This document shows positions 34,890 to 42,266 of a stretch of DNA of 64,000 nt, piece by piece. The notes under the pieces were generated by a model that searched no databases, was not told where the DNA came from, and worked only from the letters and a program-made list of their open reading frames with translations. The DNA is from Chitinophaga sp. CB10 (GTDB lineage: Bacteria > Bacteroidota > Bacteroidia > Chitinophagales > Chitinophagaceae): the NCBI GenBank assembly GCA_001870995.2, contig MLAV02000006.1, positions 253,037 to 317,036 on the forward strand, written 5' to 3'. How positions within the stretch are numbered: position 1 is the first letter of the stretch; each line of letters starts with the position of its first letter. The translations under genes and the position numbers were made by a program.

Positions 34890-36884
34890 TTAGAAACTAT
34901 ACTTCACCGCCACATAAAAATTCGCCGGCGCCTGTACAAAATACTTCACATTACCCAGTCCATCCGTCGCGCCATTATTGTAGTAATGCGCATTGGTAAC
35001 GTTGTTGGCAAACAGGGAGAAGGTATAACGTTGAAGGCTATACTGCGCGCGGGCATTCAAAAGAAAGTATCCGTCCAGCAGGGCGGTGTTCGCAAAATCG
35101 ATATAGGAACCGCTCTGGTAGCGGCCTGCCAGCCCCAGTACCCAGCGGTCCCGCCGGTAGGTTACTTCCTGGTTGATGATCCATTCCGGCGTCAGCACCG
35201 GTCTGAAAGTAGTTTCCTGTTCTTTGATCGCGCTATGGTTAAACGAGCTGTTGTTGCTTAAAGTAAAACTTTTACCCAGCTGGTAGCTGGCGCTGAATTC
35301 CACGCCGGTTCTGTAGCTGCGCTTCACATTATTCGTGAGGAGCAGGCCATTGGGGCCTATCTGCCCGTTCAGTACGATTTCGTTGCGGAAGTTCATATAG
35401 TAGCCATTGAGCTGCATGGCGAACCTGCTGCATTTAATTTTAATCCCCAGCTCCTGGTCGATCACCGATTCAGGGTCTTTGTTAATAATTGGTTTTCCGG
35501 CGCTGCTATCCAGCGGGAGGTCGTCATTGCCAGCGAACATATCGTTGCGCGTGGGCTCCCTGCTGGTTTTGCCGATGCTGAAATACAAGCTCAGGTGGCT
35601 GTTGGCAGCGAAGTCGACCCCTCCCCGCGGATTGAGAAACGCCCAGCGTAGCTGCGGTAACCCCACGCTGCCTTTATAATCAAACGTCACATAACGGTAT
35701 TGCAAATCGCCGAAGAAGGTGAATTGGCGCAGCCGGTATTCCAGTCGCGTACTGGCGCTGGCTTCATTTTTATTGCCGCGGTTGCGGTACAATTCCCCCA
35801 GCGCGTCATCTTCTCCCAGGTGGCGGCGCGTATAGGCGTTCGCGTGAATGCCGGTGGTCCAGCTGAAATGATCGTTGTAGAGCGTATAGTTACTGAATAT
35901 GCCTGCGAAGTGGGAGCGGAAGTTATAGTGGAATAAGTTGCCGTTGGAGGCTTCGCCGAAATAGTTGTTGACATCCATGCCATAGCCGCCGTTGAGGTAG
36001 GTGTAATATACGCTGGAATTGAGGATGCTGTGGCTGTTGGGCTGCCATTGGTGTTGCACCTGTAGCAGGCTTTGCAGGAATTCATCTTTCTCAGCTTTTG
36101 TGTTAGCGTTGGCGCGGCGGTTTTTAGCAATCAGTGTATCCGCCACCGGTAGCCAGGCCATGCCGTTTTGCTGGTGGCCGGCCATGAGGTTCAGCTTCCA
36201 GGTGCTTTTAGGCAGGAAAATGGCGCCGCTGATGAAGGCGGACTGGGAGTTGTTGAAGGCATGGTCCTTATAGCCGTCCGTATATACCTGGGAAGCCCTT
36301 GCATAGAAGGCCCTGTTGTTCTTCACGCCGCTATTATGCGCTGCAAACAGCCGGAAGCTGTTGTAGGAGCCGTATCCCAGGCCAAAGGTGGTGGCCTGCG
36401 GCTCTTTCAGGTCCGGCGAAAAGAGCTGTACGCTGCCGGCATAGCTGGCAGCGCCGTTCTTGGAAGTGCCCGTACCCCGCTGGATCTGCACGTGGCTCAG
36501 GGAGGTGAAGAGGTCCGGGTAGTTGGAAAAATAAGCGCCCTGGTCCTCCGGCTCGTTCAGCGGCATGCCGTTCAGCGTGGTGTTGATGCGCGTCTGGTCA
36601 ATCCCACGGATACGGTAGTACGAATAGCCCTGCTGGTTGCCGGCATCGGAGTAGTTGGTGACGGAAGGCGTTTCCGTGAGCAAGAAGGAAGGCTCCTGCC
36701 CGGTATTCTTTTCCCGGATGGCTTTCATATCCAGGTTCTGGTAGGTGACAGGGGTATTTTTTCCTGCCTGGTAGATGGTGATGCCGTTCAGCTGCCGGGT
36801 ACTGTCTTTCGTTTGGGCGTCCTGCGCCAGGAGCGGTTGGGTAGCCAGCGCCATGGCAGGTAATAGTAGCAGGTGATTCCTCAT
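34890..36884 (-). CDS. TonB-dependent outer membrane receptor
   Basis: A 664-residue outer membrane barrel with a signal peptide (about residues 1-20, ending LLAQ). The plug domain starts near residue 40 and carries FLLTETPSVTNYSDAG, YYRIRGIDQTRINTTLNGMPLNEPEDQG and VQIQRGTGTSKNGAASYAGSV, all typical of TonB-dependent receptors. The barrel ends in an aromatic residue (AVKYSF). It has no carboxypeptidase-like N-terminal extension and no SusD partner, so it belongs to the siderophore, metal or vitamin class rather than the SusC class. The ligand cannot be told from sequence. A good promoter lies upstream; no iron- or vitamin-responsive element was recognised. Confidence 0.93.
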   Translation of the reverse strand: MRNHLLLLPAMALATQPLLAQDAQTKDSTRQLNGITIYQAGKNTPVTYQNLDMKAIREKNTGQEPSFLLTETPSVTNYSDAGNQQGYSYYRIRGIDQTRINTTLNGMPLNEPEDQGAYFSNYPDLFTSLSHVQIQRGTGTSKNGAASYAGSVQLFSPDLKEPQATTFGLGYGSYNSFRLFAAHNSGVKNNRAFYARASQVYTDGYKDHAFNNSQSAFISGAIFLPKSTWKLNLMAGHQQNGMAWLPVADTLIAKNRRANANTKAEKDEFLQSLLQVQHQWQPNSHSILNSSVYYTYLNGGYGMDVNNYFGEASNGNLFHYNFRSHFAGIFSNYTLYNDHFSWTTGIHANAYTRRHLGEDDALGELYRNRGNKNEASASTRLEYRLRQFTFFGDLQYRYVTFDYKGSVGLPQLRWAFLNPRGGVDFAANSHLSLYFSIGKTSREPTRNDMFAGNDDLPLDSSAGKPIINKDPESVIDQELGIKIKCSRFAMQLNGYYMNFRNEIVLNGQIGPNGLLLTNNVKRSYRTGVEFSASYQLGKSFTLSNNSSFNHSAIKEQETTFRPVLTPEWIINQEVTYRRDRWVLGLAGRYQSGSYIDFANTALLDGYFLLNARAQYSLQRYTFSLFANNVTNAHYYNNGATDGLGNVKYFVQAPANFYVAVKYSF

Positions 36885-36934
36885 TGCGTGTAGTCGGTCA
36901 GGTTAGATTTTTTGTATTTATTGTAATTTGTACA

Positions 36935-36965
36935 CAAATATAAGCGGTTTTTTGAAAGCGCCAAA
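36935..36965 (-). promoter_or_regulatory. Promoter of the TonB-dependent receptor gene
   Basis: On the minus strand, TTTG at 36965-36962 and TATATTTG at 36942-36935 fit the -33 and -7 elements with a 19-base spacer. The -7 box ends 50 bases before the ATG at 36884. Confidence 0.65.
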
Positions 36966-37056
36966 ATCTATGCATTGCCGTAATTTACCGGGCTCAGTCC
37001 AAATGCCCGTTCCGCATGGCTTACTATTTGTGAACATCCTTCTTAAAAAGGAGACT

Positions 37057-37626
37057 ATGAAAAATTACCTATTGATGATGCCGTTAGCGGTGTTGCTGGC
37101 ATGTAACAGCGGCGCCAGGCAGGAAGAGAAAAAAGACAGCGCTGCGAATACGGAGCAAAGCACTTCCAAACATGAGGACTTCATTACCGGCATGGTAACG
37201 GCGAACCAGGAAATAATACAGCTGGGGCGGCTCGCGGTAGTGCGTGCGGAGCAGGAGCGGATGCGCCGCCTGGGCGACACGCTGGTGAGCAAGTATTCAG
37301 CCGCCAATGCCCGGCTGGAGCAGCTGGCCGCAAAGGGCAACGTTACCCTGCCGGGGGATACGCTGCAGCCTTCCAGGGCGGTGGTTAGTCTGACCAATAT
37401 TAAAGACACGCGTGAGTTTGAACGCAACTGGCTACAGGAAGTAATCGCCGCGCAAAAGGATATATCCTACCGTTACAAGCAGGCAGTGGCCTCCAAAGAT
37501 CCGGAGATCAGCAGCCTGGCTAAGGAGATGGCCGACTTTACAGAGGCCCAGCTGGATGAAGCCAGTCACATCCAGGAAGACATGCGAAAGCTGATCAACA
37601 AAACGGCGAAGGGCGCTGACATGTAA
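37057..37626 (+). CDS. DUF4142 lipoprotein
   Basis: A 189-residue lipoprotein. The lipobox LLAC places a lipidated cysteine at residue 16. A short linker rich in Glu, Lys and Ser is followed by a DUF4142 domain (about 45-185), a helical bundle with HEDFITGMVTANQEIIQLGRLAV and ANARLEQLAAKGNVTLPGD as typical parts. The family is found in periplasmic proteins, often stress-related, without known chemistry. The ATG at 37057 is supported by a good ribosome binding site (AGGAG six bases upstream), uncommon in this window; the longer open frame upstream lacks such a signal. Confidence 0.88.
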   Translation: MKNYLLMMPLAVLLACNSGARQEEKKDSAANTEQSTSKHEDFITGMVTANQEIIQLGRLAVVRAEQERMRRLGDTLVSKYSAANARLEQLAAKGNVTLPGDTLQPSRAVVSLTNIKDTREFERNWLQEVIAAQKDISYRYKQAVASKDPEISSLAKEMADFTEAQLDEASHIQEDMRKLINKTAKGADM

Positions 37627-37727
37627 CTGCAGTATCGGGTTTTAACTTCATATCTCAACCGTAATTACAAAGCAAATCGCCCTATTTGTGTTTGAACCCG
37701 ATTTATCACATCCCTCAAAAAACACCC

Positions 37728-38837
37728 ATGAGCCTAAATTCCATTTATCTGGCAGGAGGCATTGCTGCGCTCCTGCTGTTTGGCGCCTGTGCCAAACAAG
37801 TGAAAAACGATCCAAAAATTGCTGTAGCACCCGCTGGCACTGAAGCGGTAGCCCCTGATCCGAACGGGGTTCGTTTGCACCAGTTCCTGCGCGACAATGG
37901 TCCTGTAATGGAGCGTTATGATGTTTCCATGCAGGATGGCATCACTATCAAAAGCCGCAGCGGCAAGGTGTACACCATCGGCCGCAACTCGCTGATCAGG
38001 CCTGATGGTAGCCCTGCTACCGGCCCTATCACCCTGTACATTAAGGAGGTGAGCACTGCCGCAGGGATGATTTTCGCGGACAAGCCCACTGCTACCAGTG
38101 CAGGCGAGCCGCTGGAATCCTTCGGCGAATTTTACGTAGCTGCCAAACAGGGTAGTGTGGACCTGAAGCTGCGTCCGGATTCCGGCGTGCGCGTGCAGGC
38201 GCCGGCGAAGGTGAATGCCGAACGTATCCCGATGTGGAATGGCGACACCACCGTTACCATGGACCTCACCGGTTACAATTACGTGAACCAGCTGATCACC
38301 GTAAGCACTCCGGTGAGCGCCAACAAAGGCGTGGATTGGAACCAGGTAACAAATCCTGCTTCCGCGTTTGCGCTGTTCAATGGCGCTAACGGTACGCTTA
38401 ATTTCCGGCTGGACAGTTTGCTGACCTGGGTTAACTGCGATCGCCTTATGAGCAATCCCAACCCTAAAACCACTGTACTGGCTTATTTTGCATCCAATTT
38501 CAATCCTGCTACCCGTACCAGTTACGGCGGAGAAGAGCCTACCATGCTGTTCTTCAAACCGGCAGGTATCAACAGTGTGATTAAATTCTACAACCTGATC
38601 TTCATGCCGCCGGCAGGCTTCGAAGGTTTCCTGAGCTACCAGAATACTATTCCGGTTGGTCAGGCAGGAACTTTCCTGGCAATTTCTTCTATCGGCGGAC
38701 AGTTTTATGCAGAGCAGAAAGATGTGGTGATTCCTGCGCCGCCTGCCGGGCAGAACTACGTGGCGTTTTCGTTTAATCCAACGCCGGTAACGCCTGCGCA
38801 GCTGATCTCGCTGATCAACAGCATGAATACCAAATAA
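37728..38837 (+). CDS. Uncharacterised lipoprotein
   Basis: A 369-residue protein with a lipobox (LLFGAC, cysteine 21). I do not recognise a characterised family. The mature part begins with a flexible stretch, then beta-rich sequence with SGKVYTIGRNSLIRPDG and ITLYIKEVSTAAGMIFADKPT, a pattern seen in extracellular Bacteroidota proteins whose N-terminal domain resembles a carboxypeptidase-regulatory or ZU5-like beta sandwich; this is weak. The C-terminal part (FNGANGTLNFRLDSLLTWVNCDRLM and GFLSYQNTIPVG) is also beta-rich. It probably faces the periplasm or surface. A terminator with part of a repeat element follows the stop. Confidence 0.65.
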   Translation: MSLNSIYLAGGIAALLLFGACAKQVKNDPKIAVAPAGTEAVAPDPNGVRLHQFLRDNGPVMERYDVSMQDGITIKSRSGKVYTIGRNSLIRPDGSPATGPITLYIKEVSTAAGMIFADKPTATSAGEPLESFGEFYVAAKQGSVDLKLRPDSGVRVQAPAKVNAERIPMWNGDTTVTMDLTGYNYVNQLITVSTPVSANKGVDWNQVTNPASAFALFNGANGTLNFRLDSLLTWVNCDRLMSNPNPKTTVLAYFASNFNPATRTSYGGEEPTMLFFKPAGINSVIKFYNLIFMPPAGFEGFLSYQNTIPVGQAGTFLAISSIGGQFYAEQKDVVIPAPPAGQNYVAFSFNPTPVTPAQLISLINSMNTK

Positions 38838-38852
38838 GGGCAAGTTTCAACG

Positions 38853-38884
38853 GCCGCTAAAGGTTGATTAGCGGCTGTTTTTTT
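38853..38884 (+). terminator. Terminator of the lipoprotein gene, overlapping repeat copy 1
   Basis: An 8-base stem (38853-38860 with 38868-38875), seven-base loop, then TG and a run of seven T (38878-38884), 15 bases after the stop. The right arm and T run are the first bases of the repeat unit. Confidence 0.85.
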
Positions 38885-39101
38885 CTCGCAAAGCGGCGTA
38901 AGGGGGCAAAGGGGCAAAGGATTTTTAGCGGCTGTTTTTTTCTCGCAAAGTGGCGTAAGGGGGCAAAGGGGCAAAGGATTTTTAAGAATCCTTGTATGCT
39001 GGGCATATGGCCGCTTAGCGGCTGTTTTTTTCTCGCAAAGTGGCGTAAGGGGGCAAAGGGGCAAAGGATTTTTAAGAATCCTTGTAAGCCGGGTATATGC
39101 A
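38868..39101. repeat. Extragenic repeat array, two full 90-base units and one shortened unit
   Basis: Three copies start at 38868, 38925 and 39015. Each begins with TTAGCGGCTG and a T run, continues with CTCGCAAAG and a purine-rich stretch of G(4-5)CAAAG blocks, and reaches GGATTTTT. Copies 2 and 3 go on with a hairpin (AAGGATT/AATCCTT) and a short tail, giving about 90 bases; copy 1 is cut to 57. Copies differ by only a few bases. Copy 3 has its own GCCGC/GCGGC hairpin before the T run, so it too looks like a terminator. Such GCAAAG-rich elements are familiar from Bacteroidota genomes as spurious reading frames. Confidence 0.85.
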
Positions 39102-39107
39102 CTCCAT

Positions 39108-39824
39108 TCACAATTCCTTCAATACATTTTCCGCCAAATGATGATGCAGCCATTTCGCCGCTGCCCTGGTATCCTTATCGCTGGTGCCGCGGCCGGCTAC
39201 CAGTTCCAGGCCCCAGCTGCGGCCCTGGAATTCAAACAGCACCTGCTCCGGCGCAGTAGGTTCTACAATCAGCCAGATGGCGAAGCTGATGTTGCGGAAT
39301 AAAAAAGTACAATCCCAGGTGAGGTAGTAGAGTTGTTGCTGATAGGGAAGGATTTCGTTGTACTTGCGCGCTTTGCCGGAATAGCGGCCGGTTTCATAGA
39401 TGCCTATCTTCACGGAAGCGGTGGTGTTGGGCATCAGGTAATACATCAGTTTCAGCGCAGGGCGCGGTTGATCGCCCCGGCGGCGCAGCACATCTTTAAA
39501 CAACACCAGCCAGATTTCCTGGATTTCGTGGATGTAATGCAATTCCGTTTTGATGTCCACGCCGTTGATCCAGACCGTCCACCCCGTGTTTTGCGTACGT
39601 TTGAGGCCAAACTCCCGGCCATCGGCCAGGTGGCGGATAAACTCGCCGGATCTGTTCCAGGTTTCAAAACCCAGCATGAATAATTCATTATTCTCAATGG
39701 GGATTGCCTCCATCGCATGACGCATGGCTGGCAGAAAGGGGTAATGGACTTCTTCAATACGTATAATATGCCCTTTGTAACGATAATACAGTCCCTCCTT
39801 GATGTGTTCTAACTCAAGCGGCAT
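39108..39824 (-). CDS. Hypothetical protein, cytosolic, unknown family
   Basis: A 238-residue protein without signal peptide or membrane helix. I do not recognise it. It begins MPLELEHIKEGLYYRYKGHIIRIEEVHYPFLPAM and is rich in aromatic residues (many Tyr and Trp), with a predicted mostly beta N-terminal part and a C-terminal helix ending in NVLKEL. Codon use is like that of neighbouring genes. Its stop lies at the right edge of the repeat array, so the array may affect its 3' end. Its leader holds a promoter followed by an intrinsic terminator, suggesting attenuation. Function unknown. Confidence 0.75.
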   Translation of the reverse strand: MPLELEHIKEGLYYRYKGHIIRIEEVHYPFLPAMRHAMEAIPIENNELFMLGFETWNRSGEFIRHLADGREFGLKRTQNTGWTVWINGVDIKTELHYIHEIQEIWLVLFKDVLRRRGDQPRPALKLMYYLMPNTTASVKIGIYETGRYSGKARKYNEILPYQQQLYYLTWDCTFLFRNISFAIWLIVEPTAPEQVLFEFQGRSWGLELVAGRGTSDKDTRAAAKWLHHHLAENVLKEL

Positions 39825-39859
39825 AGTGTGCTAACAATATTAGTAAATATATAAAAAAG

Positions 39860-39905
39860 AAAGCCCCCGGCTAAGTCTGCATTGAGTCTCGGACCGAAGG
39901 GCTTT
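39860..39905 (-). terminator. Intrinsic terminator inside the leader of the 39108-39824 gene (attenuator-like)
   Basis: On the minus strand AAAGCCC (39905-39899) pairs with GGGCTTT (39866-39860), extended by inner CGGT/GCCG pairs, followed by CTTTTTT. It sits after a good minus-strand promoter and 36 bases before the start codon at 39824, so it would end transcription before the gene unless overridden. Confidence 0.6.
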
Positions 39906-39921
39906 ACTTATATGTCTGCGA

Positions 39922-39951
39922 CAAAAATACTAATTTTTTTAGTATATCCAA
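39922..39951 (-). promoter_or_regulatory. Promoter of the 39108-39824 gene
   Basis: On the minus strand TTG (39951-39949) and TATTTTTG (39929-39922) fit the -33 and -7 elements with a 19-base spacer. It lies upstream of the attenuator-like hairpin. Confidence 0.6.
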
Positions 39952-39960
39952 GCGTTCGCT

Positions 39961-39991
39961 AAAAAAAATAAAATCCCTTTTTTACGGGATT
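39961..39991 (-). terminator. Possible minus-strand terminator
   Basis: On the minus strand a 6-base stem (39991-39986 with 39977-39972) is followed by TTATTTTTTTT (to 39961). It could end leftward transcription coming from the acetyltransferase gene at 40274-40876. The stem is short. Confidence 0.4.
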
Positions 39992-40020
39992 GTTACCCGC
40001 GCAGCATTAGCGTAAATTAG
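39990..40020 (+). promoter_or_regulatory. Probable promoter of the lanthipeptide-like gene
   Basis: TTG at 39990-39992 and TAAATTAG at 40013-40020 resemble the -33 and -7 elements with a 20-base spacer; the -7 box has one mismatch to TAnnTTTG. It ends 22 bases before the ATG at 40043. Confidence 0.5.
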
Positions 40021-40042
40021 AAAGACCTTAAATCTGTATGAT

Positions 40043-40192
40043 ATGAAAAAGAAAGTTTCCACCAAGCTGAAGCGCAATAAAATTAAAGTGAGCGCTTTAA
40101 ACGCTACTGTTGCAGCACAGGAAAATGCGAAAGGCAAATCCCTGGTGACTACGCAGTTTATCAGTTGCGGCGCTACCTATTGGGTTTGTTGA
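40043..40192 (+). CDS. Class I lanthipeptide-type precursor peptide (orphan)
   Basis: A 49-residue peptide too short for common gene callers. It starts MKKKVSTKLKRNKIKVSALN, a basic leader with the L-K-x-N-K-x-x-V-x-x-L pattern seen in Bacteroidota class I lanthipeptide precursors, the group that includes the pinensins of Chitinophaga pinensis. The C-terminal part, from about residue 33, reads SLVTTQFISCGATYWVC: four Ser/Thr and two Cys, which could form up to two lanthionine rings after dehydration and cyclisation. It has its own promoter-like boxes and a strong hairpin downstream. No LanB dehydratase, LanC cyclase, protease or dedicated exporter gene occurs in this window, so modification would rely on enzymes encoded elsewhere. 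The family call rests on my own pattern reading. Confidence 0.72.
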   Translation: MKKKVSTKLKRNKIKVSALNATVAAQENAKGKSLVTTQFISCGATYWVC

Positions 40193-40213
40193 TTGTGTAC
40201 TATTGTTTGTTTC

Positions 40214-40254
40214 CCGGAAATCCTTCTGCGCCTTTGGTGCAGAAGGGTTTCCGG
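40214..40254. terminator. Strong hairpin after the lanthipeptide-like gene
   Basis: A 16-base stem with one T-G pair (40214-40229 with 40239-40254) and a nine-base loop, 22 bases after the peptide stop and 20 bases before the stop of the convergent acetyltransferase gene. Only TTT follows on the plus strand. It could serve both genes. Confidence 0.65.
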
Positions 40255-40273
40255 TTTATGGGGGAGTGGGAGC

Positions 40274-40876
40274 CTATTTCCGGCCTGCATCCGCCGGCAA
40301 CGCCATTTTTTCATTTCCCGCTTTGTCTTGCAGCGCCTGGTATTCCGCCTCCGTAAGCCGGTATTGCACCACGCTCCTGTATTTGCCTTTGATGCGGTAT
40401 TCGTCTTTAAGCACGGCTTCCTGTATCATACCCGCTTTCTGCAATACTTTTCCGGAAGCGGTATTTTCAAGGAAGTGGGTAGCGAAAAGTTTGTTGAAGT
40501 GCAGCGTATTGAAACCATAGTCCAGCACGGCCTGTAAAGCTTCGGACATGATGCCCCTGTTCCAGAAAGGTTCTCCCAGCCAAAACCCGATTTCCGCCTT
40601 GTTGTGCTCCTGCTTCACATGCAGGCCTATTGCGCCGATGAATTCATGGCTTTCCTTCAGTTCAATCGCAAAAATGTAACGCTCCCCGGAACGGTATCCC
40701 TGGATGCTGAAGCTGATCCAGTTTACCGCATCATCCACCGTGTAAGGGTAGGGCAGGGTAAGCGTGTTGTCAGCAATCGTCCTGTTGTTGGCGTATTTCA
40801 CCATGGCAGGGATGTCCTCTGTGTCTACTCTTCTCAGGATTAATCTGTCCGTACTTAATTGCGGGAAAGCCTTCAT
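40274..40876 (-). CDS. GNAT-family N-acetyltransferase (RimJ/RimL-like)
   Basis: A 200-residue acetyltransferase of the Acetyltransf_3 type. The N-terminus LSTDRLILRRVDTEDIPAM is diagnostic, followed by IGAIGLHVKQEHNKAEIGFWLGEPFWNRGIMSEAL, in which the acetyl-CoA loop appears in the form N-R-G-I-M-S-E-A, and a C-terminal block with NTASGKVLQKAGMIQEAVL. Relatives acetylate ribosomal protein N-termini or small molecules; the substrate here is unknown. The last 20 residues are a low-complexity tail. It is convergent with the lanthipeptide-like gene; whether that is more than chance is unknown. Confidence 0.92.
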   Translation of the reverse strand: MKAFPQLSTDRLILRRVDTEDIPAMVKYANNRTIADNTLTLPYPYTVDDAVNWISFSIQGYRSGERYIFAIELKESHEFIGAIGLHVKQEHNKAEIGFWLGEPFWNRGIMSEALQAVLDYGFNTLHFNKLFATHFLENTASGKVLQKAGMIQEAVLKDEYRIKGKYRSVVQYRLTEAEYQALQDKAGNEKMALPADAGRK

Positions 40877-40944
40877 GCCGGGTTTTTTGCGTAAAAAAAT
40901 AAGATAGGAATACTAAGATATTAAAAACGCCTCAGGAATTAAAA

Positions 40945-41397
40945 TTAAAGCCGGCCTGAGGACGATCGCCTGCTGATAATTCCTTTCAGGAGATGGAACA
41001 CAAACAGCAGCTGTAGCAGGACGAATAGTAACACGCCAACCATTACGCCCGTGCGGAAGAACGTTTGCCACCGGTAATAAGCTTCCACGTTAGTAGTGGT
41101 CACAATGCTTTGCTGCGCGCTTTCCCATACCAGGAGTCCGATCACGAGCAGCGATGCGAATACGGAGCCGTATATATGCAGCCGGCTGAAGTTTGACGGA
41201 TAAAGCCGCGGCGGAAGCAGCTGGTATAACAGCCACGGGAGTACGAAAAAAATAGCGGCGGCGCCAAATACAAGGCCGTAGGTGATTACGTAGTATGTGT
41301 CGAACAGGTGCAGGTACATACGATCCGCCCGGTGCATAAATGCCACAAAGAGCAGGGCGATGGAGAGCAATAAAAACAGGTGCCAGGGTTTTTTCAT
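40945..41397 (-). CDS. Small four-helix membrane protein, unknown
   Basis: A 150-residue protein with four hydrophobic segments (about residues 6-22, 37-61, 75-92 and 113-140) and positively charged ends, so an inner membrane protein. The segment LHLFDTYYVITYG in the second helix recalls the H-D-T-Y-Y/F-V pattern of haem-copper oxidase subunit I, but the histidine is missing and the protein is far too short to be an oxidase. Such small proteins with this pattern occur in Bacteroidota without known function. No partner gene is adjacent. I cannot assign a role. Confidence 0.7.
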   Translation of the reverse strand: MKKPWHLFLLLSIALLFVAFMHRADRMYLHLFDTYYVITYGLVFGAAAIFFVLPWLLYQLLPPRLYPSNFSRLHIYGSVFASLLVIGLLVWESAQQSIVTTTNVEAYYRWQTFFRTGVMVGVLLFVLLQLLFVFHLLKGIISRRSSSGRL

Positions 41398-41477
41398 GCA
41401 GGGAATTTAATGATAAAAAATTATCCGGTTATCAGCCGGGAACTGATTTGCATCAGCGCGGAAGTTTTCCGCATATG

Positions 41478-42188
41478 TTACTCATCCGCCCTGAACTCCG
41501 CCACCGCGCCCATCTTCTCCAGCTGTTGCAGCGAAGCCTTCAAATGGACCAGGTACCCTTTCCTGAAAATGATCTCCTTTTGCCTGCTCAGAGCCATGGC
41601 AGCTGCATTGGTAATTTGCAGCGTTTCCTTCAGCAGTTGGATCAGCTTCAGTTTGTTCTCTCCCAAACCGGTAATTACAATACTGCCGGGTATCCATTCA
41701 CTCATATCCACCGGCGTTGCTGCTTCCTCCGTACGATCCGCGGCATTCGTATATACCTCCTTCCAGAGTTCATTGTGCTCTACATCCGTATGCCCGCGCA
41801 GCCATGCAAGCGTAGCGGCCTGATCATCGAAGCGGGTTTCCAGCGCGCGCATATATGCGATGAACGCCGCAGCGGAGGGCGCTACCTCGCTCGCATCCCA
41901 GCTACCCGCGCCATGCGGCGCATAATACACGGGGTAGCCCTTCGCCGCTTCGGAAAAATCCACAAAGAACGGATCATCCATACCATTCAGCGCAACCACG
42001 TACCAGTGTGGTTGCCACTGCCCGGATGCAGTACCGGTCAGGTTTTCCCCGGTAATGCCGTGGGTACGGAAGCCGGCCTGCAGCGCTTCAAAATTTTCAG
42101 CCACAGGGTAACAGGAGGGCAGGCAGATATCGCCCGGGCAAACCGCAGCGTCTAATATTTCCTTTACAGGAACCGGTATCTCAAGCAT
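41478..42188 (-). CDS. SMI1/KNR4 (SUKH) domain fused to an L7/L12-C-terminal-like domain
   Basis: A protein of about 236 residues. The N-terminal half (about 5-125) looks like SMI1/KNR4: WYVVALNGMDDPFFVDFS, GYPVYYAPHGAGSW, EVAPSAAAFIAYM. SUKH proteins often act as immunity proteins against polymorphic toxins. The C-terminal part (about 170-233), with NKLKLIQLLKETLQITNAAAMALSRQ, KGYLVHLKASLQQLEKMGAVAEF in pieces, follows the pattern of the ribosomal protein L7/L12 C-terminal domain (lysine-rich helix, glycine loop, final G-A-x-x-E strand). No toxin gene is adjacent. Starts at 42203 and 42188 are both possible; the shorter is chosen because a -7 box lies at 42220-42213. Domain calls are pattern-based. 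Confidence 0.65.
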   Translation of the reverse strand: MLEIPVPVKEILDAAVCPGDICLPSCYPVAENFEALQAGFRTHGITGENLTGTASGQWQPHWYVVALNGMDDPFFVDFSEAAKGYPVYYAPHGAGSWDASEVAPSAAAFIAYMRALETRFDDQAATLAWLRGHTDVEHNELWKEVYTNAADRTEEAATPVDMSEWIPGSIVITGLGENKLKLIQLLKETLQITNAAAMALSRQKEIIFRKGYLVHLKASLQQLEKMGAVAEFRADE

Positions 42189-42212
42189 GGTGTGTCGTAT
42201 CATGGTATCATT

Positions 42213-42220
42213 CAAATGTA
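42213..42220 (-). promoter_or_regulatory. Probable -7 box of the SUKH-fusion gene
   Basis: TACATTTG on the minus strand matches TAnnTTTG and ends 24 bases before the ATG at 42188. No clear -33 element. Confidence 0.4.
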
Positions 42221-42266
42221 GAAAAAAGTAGTGAACCGGAAAGCGATGATCGCTGTTAAAGAGGTT

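Noticed and set aside
38756..39153. Minus-strand frames with repeated PLCPFAPLR-like peptides over the repeat array
   Set aside because: These peptides are translations of the extragenic repeat and are well-known spurious ORFs in Bacteroidota.
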